64,000 nt of DNA from Coffea arabica (Eukaryota; Streptophyta; Magnoliopsida; Gentianales; Rubiaceae). The DNA lies in assembly GCF_036785885.1 (NCBI RefSeq), contig NC_092312.1, positions 13,534,001 to 13,598,000 on the forward strand. Reading direction: 5' to 3'. Shown piece after piece: positions 1 to 9,621 of the stretch. Below the pieces are notes generated by a model that searched no databases, was not told the DNA's origin, and worked only from the letters and a program-made list of their open reading frames with translations. Position numbers and translations under genes: made by a program. Position 1 is the stretch's first letter. The number at the start of each line of letters is the position of its first letter.

Positions 1-295
1 GCTACGTTTCAGATTTGGCTTTAAGTTTGTACTTGTTTTAGGCTTACTGAAGTACCTTGAAGGAACTTGCAAAGCACAAATTTTGTAGTCTAAAATCTCA
101 ATCTATGGGTTAAGTAAAGGCTATTAGCCTGTATGCATCTTTCAAAACTTACTGCAATAAAGAGAATTTGGAACCCTGCTTCTTGGTTCTCTTTTTCCCT
201 TTATGTTGCTACAATTATGCATAACAAATTGCTCAAAGTTACAATTTCTTATGGTTGGTGACCATTTTCTTTTTTTTCCTTTACAATCCTTGTAG

Positions 296-3200
296 GCTCG
301 AGAAAGGCATCAGTTGAGTTGCCTCCAGAACTTTGTAAAGTGATCATGTCTCCCATATCCATTGGTTCAGTATCTTCCTTCGCATATGCTCCATCCATCA
401 TACAACGGATAGAGTCCTTCTTAACAGCTGGCAACTTGAAAAGAATGCTAATGGACGACTGCAAGCTCAATGATATGATTCCGACGATCAAGGTTTATCC
501 TCCAACTATGGCTTAGAAACTATACTAAGATCGTCTCTCATTTTATTTTATTTTATTTTCTTGTGTGCTTGTCATATTAGGACTAGTGAAAAACTTACAT
601 TGAGATCCTTCCATGCTTGAGCAAAGAAAGGTTTTCTGTCATGCAATGAACAAGCTGAGTTGGTTAGAGCTTTACATCATATAATAATGAGGGTTTAAGC
701 CTCTTTTCGTCCCCTTTAACTGGAGAAGACTAATAAAAATAGCAAAGGCACGAATCTTTTTTTTTTTTTTTGGACGATACATAGAAACATTTATTAATAT
801 GTTGCAAATGAGTTGCAGAGAACATAGCTCTGTAACATTAGCTATCTATCTGTGAAGGAGTATCTTCATTTCCAATATAAAACCCAATAAAAATTACTAG
901 AAAACAGCTGTTTGGAATTCCTTCATTCCAATACCTGTCCCAATGTCCCTTGTTAAGGATGAAAGGATGACATTCCTGCATGAAGCCACAATATGTCTCA
1001 CATTATGGACTACAGATTAAGTATAAACATAGGTGAACAAATAATAGCCTAGAATAGTACATAATTCCTTGCTCTGCATTACTCATATACACTTGCAGCT
1101 AAATCCAACCTTTTTCTGCAGCGATGTTTCTGCAAAACCATTAATTTGTTACTGCAAAGCATATGAACCTCTATATAAGAAACATAAACTGCACTAGCAA
1201 GGGAACAGTTTCACCAAACTTTGATCTGCTTTGCTCATGGCTAGATTATGTAATTGTGGTTGGGGCCCGAAGGGAGAAGAATTTGGTTTCTACACTCTTT
1301 TTATTTACTTTATTCTTCACTCAAGCCAAAAAATGAAAAGTTTACTTGTCATTTCCTTTCTTGTTCTCTGTTCCCATCTTCCTATAACTTAATAATAGTA
1401 AAACACAACTGTGTTGCAAGCTTGCTTCAATGTGATTCAACAAATAATGCTATGGTTATTTTTTTGTACTGGATATAGATTGATAATTCCTCTAACTAGT
1501 TATACACGGATAGGCATAAGCTTATTTTAGAAAACTGCTACCAAAAACAGCTGTTAGAATGAATTGTCAAAGGTTTGATCTTATAGGTAGAATCTATATT
1601 GCATTACAGCAGGCTTTTTAATTTTAGCCATAAGCTACGCACAGCCTAGCTTGTCGAAGGTAACAGAACAAGATGAGGTTATTTGTCCATCAAACCTACA
1701 TAAATATTTGAGTGTACTAGCATTAGTTGTAAGCTAAAGCAAGCTGGCAGATACTTTAAAACCTGAAGTTCAGTTTGAATGTCTCAATCTTTATGAAAAG
1801 CATTCTTAGCAGCTTTTTTTTTCTTTTTTCTTCATTGGCTTGTTTGCGAAGGACCAAAGTCGAAACTAGTAGCTAGGAGTTGCCATATGAATATTTTGAA
1901 ATTGACATACGTACATTTACGTCCATATTGCTCCTTTTGGAACTATTCTACCATGCATTTTGTAGTCAAATATTCCTGACAAATCTGATAAGACTTTCAC
2001 CATTGAAGAGAATTTCAATAGATTTTCCCCGTGCTAATGTTTTTCTGCTTTTAGGTCTTAGAGGCAATTACGACTAAAAATTGCCGAGAGAATTTTCATT
2101 TGACATCATTGGCAACCATTGGAGACTCCTTCTTGAAATATGCTACAAGTCAACAACTATTCAAGACACATCAAAATCACAACAATGGTCTTCTTACTGA
2201 GGAGAGAACAAAAATCGTCTCCAACCTCGCACTCTGCAAGCTGGGATGCGATAAGAAGATATCGGTAAAATTTCCTTTTTTAAGTTACTGTTGTATTGTA
2301 GTGTCCATTATGAATTTTTCATAAGACAGACTGTCAGGACTCAGGAAGAAAGGTGTAAAGAAAAGTCTACACAAGGAAGAGATATGCAGTCTGGTTTGTG
2401 GTGAAATTAAGAAATTGAGTTGAACCGCAATTAATTTCAAGCTGTCTAAAATGAAAAAGGGATTATACTAAGAACTTGAATAGTTTGGATAGATGAAAAG
2501 TAGGAGGGAAGGTTGGTGGCATATTGTAGTTGCATCATTACAATATTTAATCTTTTCCACGAGAGTACCACAAAGCAGAGTTATCTACTTTTACTTCGGT
2601 TTGAAATATGAGTTCTTCTGAAAACTGGCGTTTCAAGTTTTTCCGGTTTAGATCAGGGTAATAACCGACTTAGTGAACTCAATTTCCTATATGTATTTGA
2701 TCAATTGAGGTTAGTCCCGTGTAGTTCTTTCAGCTTATAGTAACATTTGTTTTTTGTTCCATGACTTTTGAGTGTCAGATTGTTAATTATCTTTTGAGCA
2801 TCACCAATAGTGTTCTATCTCCGCCTCTTCATGGTTACATTCGTTATCCACTATATTGACTTGCTCTGCTAGTTATTGCCTTGAGCAATATATACAATCC
2901 TTGCTTTTTTTCTCATCTGACTTCAGATTTAAACTTCAGGGGTTTATCCGCAATGAATGTTTTGATCCTAAAACATGGATCATACCTGGTGATAACTCTC
3001 AAACCTACACACTGCGGAAAGAAGTGCTTTCAACTAGAATAATTGTTTATGCCAGGGAGAAAAGGACGATTAAAATTAAGACGGTTGCTGATGTAATTGA
3101 GGCCCTTATTGGTGTATTCATTTGTACGACAAGTGAAAGAGCAGCCTTAGCGTTCATGAAATGGATGGGTTTTGAAGTTGATTTCGTTTATGTTCAGTAC

Positions 3201-5017
3201 AAAAGGCCAGTCGCCGCAAATCCAGAGAAGCTGGTTGATCTCAGATTTTTCAAGTCTCTATTGAATCAGTACTCATTCCGTGATGCTTCTCTCCTTGTTG
3301 AAGCACTTACTCATGGTTCTTACGTGCGACCCGAGAGCCCCACATCCTATGAGGTAATCTTTTCCCTTCCTTTTTCTCATGTTGTTATGAAGGTAACCCG
3401 TTCTAATTGTTTTTGACGAATTCATGATCTTGTTGGAGATGCCTTCATTGTTTCCTCATTTTTTTTTTCACAACTTGATTGTGCATAGGCATGTGTTTTT
3501 GTTATATCAAACTTTGATTTCCTGGAAAATTGTGAAGCACTTAAATCTCATCTACTGAAATATCTTTTTGGTTGCTCGTCCGGCTTTAGTATTTTTCCTC
3601 AGTATTCAGTTTAGTGGTTCAAGATATATATTGCACCAAAAGAGAAGCTGTTTGATGTGTATGTTGATATTATTTGCTTGTAGAGATTAGCTTTTTGAAG
3701 TCTAGTGCCATATTTCATACTACAAGTAGTGTTATTAGTTGTACTTTTTAGGTCGAGTTGATTAGTTATTTACAGGTTTACTAGATCATTCGAGTCTATT
3801 TGAATTACCATATGTATTTTGGAGCCACCAGATGAAATCAGAATTAGCTACCGCTTTACGGGGGAAAAGTCATATTATTACTCGTTTAGTTGATAATAGC
3901 CCTGGAGATATATGCCTTTCCGCACATGATTAAGTGCAAAACTATGTTTGTTGGGAAAATTTACATAGGAGGGGTTTGCATGTTCTGGTTCTTCGATAGC
4001 TAGATTGCTTGCATGATCCTTATATCATGCACTAGTTTGAATTTGTCAATAGTTCCATACTGCAGATATCACTGGCATGCCTTCTAGTAAAGATATTATT
4101 GCGGATCTTTCATGTCTATGTTTCCATTTCAATGGAATTTGCAGCATCTGGAATTTCTTGGGGATGCGGTGCTGGATTATCTCATCACCAAGCACTTCCA
4201 CAATGAGCATCCCAATCTGTCTTCTGGATTATTAACAGATTTAAGGTCAGCTTCTGTGAACAATGACTGCTGTGCACGAACTGCAATTAGAGCTGGGCTT
4301 CATAAGCACATTCTACATGATTCACAAGACCTGCAGCGGCGCATTCTTGCCATTGCTGAAAATTTTGAGCAGTCATCACGAGACTCGACTTTTGGGTGGG
4401 AGTCAGAGCCAGTAATCAAGGTAATCCTCCATCTTTGATGTAAAATAAAAAAACAATCTTTATTATTTTAGCTGTAGCACAGTGTTGCTTATTTTTTATG
4501 TTTCTTTTGAGTATTTAGCTGCTAACAACCTCATATTTTTCAGATTCTTGCAGATATTATAAAATCTCTTGCCGGGGCAATATATGTTGATTCTGGATAT
4601 GACAAAGGGGTTGTATTTCAAAGCATAAAGCCACTTCTTGAGCCTCTGCCTACCCCTGAGACTTTAAAGCTCCAACCTGTGAGGGAACTGGAGGAATTTT
4701 GTGCAAAGCAACACTTTGACATGAACAAGTCTGTCACATATGAAAATGGTGAGGTATCCGTCAAGCTTGAAGTTCATGCAAATGGTGCTACTCACATATG
4801 TCAGGAATCTGCGGCAAACAAGGATGCAGCAGAAAAAAAAGCATCCCTGGCTATGTTGGAGATGCTAAAGGGAAAATTTGTCAAGGAGGAGGAGGATGGC
4901 AAGCTTAAGGCTAATGCAAATGGTGTCCCTTGTGCTCGTAGACCAACTGCTGCAAACAAGAAGACAGCAAGAAAAACAGCATCCATGGATATTCTGTCGA
5001 AGCTAAAGAAAAATTAG
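296..5017 (+). CDS. DCL2: Dicer-like 2 copy A, 3' part; RNase III sites damaged
   Basis: This is the C-terminal half of a plant Dicer-like 2, the nuclease that makes 22-nt siRNAs in antiviral and transgene silencing. Exons: 296-492 (end of PAZ and connector), 2055-2264 and 2940-3353 (RNase IIIa, start of IIIb), 4145-4420 (IIIb), 4544-5017 (IIIb end, dsRBD). All phases join. By comparison with copy B the preceding exon ends about 16 bp left of the window, so the N-terminal half is unseen. RNase IIIa reads LTSLATIGD where the family has LESLETLGD, so both signature glutamates are gone. RNase IIIb keeps LEFLGD but has DIIKSLAG where DxxE is expected: the metal-binding Glu is Lys (GAA to AAA). 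After the dsRBD the protein adds a repeated half-dsRBD (ANG...AANKKTARKTASMDIL) before TAG. Splice sites are intact, so it could be transcribed, but it looks catalytically dead; it may be a decaying gene or a pseudo-enzyme. Confidence 0.85.
1844..2868 (+). repeat. Near-identical tract shared with 13,080-14,105 (copy A side)
   Basis: About 1,025 bp covering intron, the first RNase IIIa exon and most of the next intron is almost base-for-base the same as 13,080-14,105. By eye I find one substitution (ctacttttac versus ctacgtttac) and one 3-bp indel (catcatt versus catcatcatt). Introns on both sides (500-1,840; 3,420-4,140) differ much more. A short near-identical tract inside diverged copies suggests gene conversion. 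Confidence 0.8.
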
Positions 5018-6139
5018 TTACGCCGGGGAGAGCCACATACAACCCTGCCTGTCTTGTGAAATCAAACAAGTCAGATAGCCTTTTGGCTGGATCATATAAG
5101 ATACTGATGATGTTTTTATTCCAAAAAAAAAAAAAAAAAAAAACTTGCTTAACATCATGATCATCATCGGAAAGATGATTCAGATTGTCGGTGTTTTTGC
5201 CGCCTTCACGGTTTCCATCATTGTAAATATTCTGTAACGGCACTGGTAAATTACACTTTGGAACACATTTTTGCGAGCAAAATCAAGAATTTTGAATTTG
5301 ACTAATTGCAAAGGAAGCCTCTGAAATTAATGATGACAAAGGATTTCAGTGGAAAACGTGAGAGGCAGAGGGTACTTGTTCCCGGCAGAAGTTTTTTCTT
5401 TTTTGGTCGTGTTTTTGGTGGTTATGATTAAAAAAGAAAAGCAAAATTAAATTAGACCCAAGACAGCAACTTTGTGCAACTCGTCCAGGTTTAACCCCAA
5501 AGAGCAAAAAACTGCCCAAAAAAGAGTCCAAGAAACCATAAAATTGAGTCTCAATTTACATCAAGTATGAAAATACCAAGCATGAGAAGAGCAACCATTT
5601 GCAGTATGGAAAATAAAGGTACAATTGAAATTCGAGAAAGATGTGATGTAAATACATACACTCACACTTATTATACCCCTTCATATAATACACTTTCTCA
5701 AATTAATTCATTTTTACTAAAAAAATTAGCACATGAAACCCTCCTCATTAGCCAAACTCTTTGATTCGTATGCATATATAAATGGAGTTTGGATGTTACT
5801 TTTAGGAGTAGTTAAGGAATGACAAGTATGATAGTGCAATACGTTAAGCTAATTTACAATTTTGTGACAGGGACTAAAGCAATACGCGAATTGAATCGAA
5901 TCGAACTTTTCACAATTTGAGTTTGAACTCGAATCCAATACAAGCTCAAAATCTAAACTCAAGATCGTTTCGATTTATTATTCGATGGGTTCAAACTCAA
6001 TTCAAAGCCTTAAAAATTTATTTAATTCTTCAATTTTAATATTAAATTATTACTAATACTGATATTTTAAATAAAAATATTAAAAATTATTCGAATTGAA
6101 ACGAGCTTTAATGAGTTGATTAACTATAAGTTCGAACTC

Positions 6140-6143
<4 letters not shown>
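5018..6143. other. Intergenic, 3' flank of DCL2 copy A
   Basis: AT-rich DNA with a run of A at about 5,121-5,143 and no reading frame that resembles a protein. From about 5,880 it becomes a low-complexity stretch rich in TCGAA and TTCGAA words that looks like an old repeat, with no ends that I can define. A (TA)n run at 6,144-6,169 leads into the Helitron. Confidence 0.6.

Positions 6144-6169
<26 letters not shown>
6144..6169. repeat. (TA)n microsatellite, Helitron target
   Basis: A run of about 26 bases of alternating T and A. The Helitron starts directly at its end, and the same kind of TA run (8,359-8,370) follows the Helitron's 3' end, so the element probably landed inside one TA repeat. 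Confidence 0.85.
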
Positions 6170-6170
<1 letters not shown>

Positions 6171-8358
6171 CCTTATACTATATAAGAACGAGTTTAGGAC
6201 TAAATTTCAACTGCAGGGGTGAGGCTATTTTGGGAATATGAGAGTGTTTGAAGAGTAATTGGAACATTAAGTACAAGTCATTATACCTTTAATTTCACTA
6301 TAATTACTTATATAACCTTTCAGACATTTAAGGTTAGGGGCAGGTTTGGTATATTACAATGTTTAGTGCCAAATTGAGTATCAAGTACAACTGAATAAAG
6401 CTTGTATTTTGATAGAATTACATAAAAGTCCTTTTAATCATTTATTATACTAATATCCAAGCCTTCCAATTTTCTGAAACCTTTCTCATCCGTTAAGGAA
6501 TTAATTGGATGTTTACATAATTGAATTTTAATTACAATTAATTAACTTAATTATTATCTGAACAATCATTATCATATTTATGTCTCCATGTTTAGCCGAT
6601 ACCCTTTCTTCTTTTTCGGTTTCACCTCTTTGATTTTATTATGGCTATTAAATATTTCGTGGAATGCATAGTTTTTCCTTTAAATTGAGGTGAGTTTTTT
6701 GGGTTTGTTTTCTTCAATTGTAATTTTTTTTTTCTGATGATTGGTTTATTCAAGAACTCCATATAGTTTGCCTTTTGATACTTCTAATTCCAAAAACTAA
6801 CTAATTGTATTGTTTTTCTTAGTAGATCCCAGAGATTCTGTCTCCGATCAAAGTACAATTTGAGATAATGTTGTCACTTTCTAAAATAATCAGAAAAGCA
6901 ATTTTATCATCTTCTCCTCCTCAGCCAAGGTATTATCTCTTTATTTGAGTCAAATAACCTTATTTCTCATGAATTTTCTCCTATTATTCTTGACTCCAGG
7001 GATCTGTTGACTACATTCCAGCAGTTATGGTTCAAGTAGTTATTTTTTTATGTAATATGATTTGAAATTCAGCTTGTGTTTATTTTAATTGAGAATTTTA
7101 TGATTGTAAAATTTATTAACTTAGAATTTTGTACTTCATTGAAACTAAAAAGAAAATTAATCATGCTACATAGTCCTAAGATGTCATATGCACTCTATTT
7201 ACTTTCCATATTATGATCTCGTTCTTGTATTATACTGTTTATATAGTTTCAAATACAAAAAATTTGCTTTTTTATGCTATCTAAAAAAATTTGTAGTTGA
7301 ACTTGATGAGTTTAAATGCTTTATCTACAGCACCATTTTGATTGCATTGTATTAATTCATTTACTCATAATTGTATGTTGTACAATGATAAATAATGTTT
7401 CTTGATTTGATTGAAACAACTATTATCCATAGTTCAAATGAGTCAATTAAGTAGGGATGTTATATTGGATACTTATACAAGTAAATATTGAAAAATATCA
7501 TTAAGCAGTTTCTATCTATAGTTTGCAATTCAAATTCATATGAGGAATTTCTTCTGATTTTAGTTACCATTTTCTACAATTTCAAATTTAGAAAATATTA
7601 TTTGCACTAATTTTTTATAATCAGGATAGTTTCAATTCAGATCTTTAACAATTATGCATATTTGAACTTATTTATGAGATTATAAAGAAATGCCCCTAGC
7701 AAAAAATACCAAATCTGAATAGTTTCTACAAAATTTTGAAAAAGACCACTTAAGTTTCTTATCTATCTATCATTTTTTAGTATTATTATCTCTGCAAGAA
7801 ACATGTGATTAAGTCGTATTATATCCACTAAATTATATAAATAGTTAGTTAAAAATAAAATTATTTTAGATTAGATTGGACACAAAGTGATTGATGGATA
7901 AACTTGACTTGATAATTCAAGTTGAGATTAAGTCGAGGGAGAAATCAGAAGCATTGCTTGAGGGATCTTTCACGAACATATATAGATTCAAGAGATGAAG
8001 GGTCCAATTGATACTTTAAAATGTTTATCATCTTGGATAAGTTTTAGAAGAGACCTTTGGATACTTTTCAATTGCACTTCAAATATTCTTACATTTTCAA
8101 ACCACCCTTATCTTTGCAGTTAAAATTCAAACATAACTTTTGATCACAACGGATTCTTATATAGTATAACGATAAGGATGTCTCATTGCACATTATTTTT
8201 ATTGACTCACTATATAACTTATGATTTTTCTATTAAAATCACATGATAAAATCATCATACGTCAGTTCCTATACTACAAAATATTAAACAATAATTATTA
8301 ATTATCTTGAATCACAAGCACCAAATTCCCGCGTGTCGCGCGGGCTGTCCCTCTCTAG
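6170..8358 (+). mobile_element. Non-autonomous Helitron, about 2.19 kb
   Basis: The left end reads A|TCCTTATACTATATAAG, the usual plant Helitron 5' form (TC...CTATATAA). The right end has a GC-rich hairpin, CCCGCG-TGTCG-CGCGGG at 8,328-8,344, then 14 bases ending in CTAG at 8,355-8,358, followed by T. Insertion between A and T without target duplication, a CTRR 3' end and a hairpin about 10-15 bp before the end are the defining Helitron marks. No Rep/helicase frame is present, so it needs an autonomous partner. It sits between the two DCL2 copies, and its interior is AT-rich and otherwise featureless apart from a possible small captured exon pair near 6,868-7,038. Confidence 0.85.
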
Positions 8359-8799
8359 TATATATATATAGGAATCAGTCAATAAAACTAAATGCACTTA
8401 GAAATTGAAACATTTGAAATTGTTTTTGTTTTCTTTCAAATTTTAAGGACTAAAAGCGCTCGTACTCCAAACATTTGAGACCAAAACTGCAATTCTCTTT
8501 TGAAACTGCTAAGCATGTATTCTACATCTATATGGCTATGCAATTCAAATATATCAACTATGATATACTTATATCTACTTCTTTTACAAATTCATCCCTC
8601 TCATTACCAGTAGTGTAAAATTTATTTTAATAAATATTAAAACGCCAGCGAATAGCGCGGGGGTCAACCCTCGAAAATGACAAGGAAACACAACTATGTA
8701 ATAATACGAAGCAGTACTTGAGAAATGTGAAAATCCAAAAATGTGTAGTGGTGAAAATCTAATTGGCATTGGATTCACAGTTAGGCACATAGTTACATG
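8359..8799. other. Intergenic between Helitron and DCL2 copy B leader
   Basis: AT-rich with a (TA)n run right after the Helitron. A short GC-rich patch at about 8,643-8,662 (CGCCAGCGAATAGCGCGGGGG) resembles part of a Helitron hairpin, but no CTRR terminus follows. No coding signal seen. Confidence 0.5.
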
Positions 8800-9621
8800 T
8801 CATCCTCAAACGTGAAAATCCTCAAAGACGTTTGAGAATCTCTGGTAGAATCTTGAGCTCAAAACAACACAAACAGTCTCGTACGCTTACAGCCTTAGGA
8901 AATGTTCTCTGGAGTTCCTGTCCACCAGCTGAAGTGCAGGACAAACGCAAAATTCGAGCTGAAGTGTGCCCCTCTCACTTTCAACATCAAGACAACAGGA
9001 CTTATTAGTGATACTTCAGTTCCACTTTAATGTTACTTTAACTGTATCTTCCTTGCTGCCAAAGCAAAGTAAGACCATATATCCTCATTTCTCCCTGTGA
9101 TCTGTGCGAATTGTGTGCATCTGCACTGAGGTTTTTGTACTACTGTAAGTAAAGCTTTCCTCATTATCAAGTTTACTAGTTCTTTTGCTTCTCTCAATAA
9201 TTTGCTGCATGAAAGATATGATGCTAGTTAATTAATTTATGTGCATTGCACTTATAGCTAGTCTCTCTCTCTCTCTCTCTCTCTTTTTTGGGGTGCAGTT
9301 TCTTTCAGTTTCTAAATTTAATCCTTGTTACTCCATCTAAAGATGAATCTGTTTAGTTTTTCCTTTAGTCTTATTAAGGGATGTATGTGTGTGTGTGTAT
9401 ATATATACACACATATATATATCTTTGTTGTTCATAGAATAAGGTGTGACAATAACATATCAGAAATCATGGTGTAAGTTTGATTAGCCCCTTTTACTGT
9501 TCAAGCAAAAGCAGCTGTTTTTCATTCTCAATTGTTGAAATCAAATTCTTTTTTACTTAGATTCTGTTCAGGGTTCTGACTAAATAATGTTTTCTTGAAA
9601 TACAGAGAACAAAAGAAGCTA
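8800..9621 (+). promoter_or_regulatory. Probable promoter and untranslated leader of DCL2 copy B
   Basis: No helicase or DUF283 exon is found between the Helitron and the first copy B coding exon. The likely arrangement is a non-coding first exon ending at 9,144 (TACT|GTAAGT), an intron to 9,605 (TTCTTGAAATACAG), and a coding exon starting at 9,606. Read back across this join, the frame meets a stop (TGA, near 9,100) with no ATG, so translation should begin at 9,622. The intron contains a (CT)n run (9,262-9,284) and a GT/TA repeat near 9,385-9,425. The leader exon is inferred; transcript reads would settle it. Confidence 0.4.

Larger units (their letters stand above)
1..5098 (+). repeat. Segmental duplicate A (DCL2 3' half)
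   Basis: This segment and 10,834-16,128 are direct, diverged copies covering the same DCL2 exons and introns. Position 1 pairs with 10,834 and the similarity fades after about 5,098/16,128, just past the stop codons. The offset drifts from 10,833 bp at the left to about 11,345 bp at the first exon and about 11,235 bp in the middle because of indels, including a MITE found only in copy B. The left edge of the duplication lies outside the window. Seen directly by comparing the two stretches. Confidence 0.9.

Noticed and set aside
1880..2077. 65-residue frame identical at 13,114-13,311
   Set aside because: It is intron sequence in another frame; identity comes from the near-identical duplicate tract, not from coding conservation.
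4911..5243. 110-residue frame on the - strand
   Set aside because: It is antisense to the DCL2 copy A dsRBD exon and runs through a poly-A tract; no motif.
8640..8665. GC-rich patch like a second Helitron hairpin
   Set aside because: No CTRR end follows at the right distance on either strand and no matching 5' end was found.
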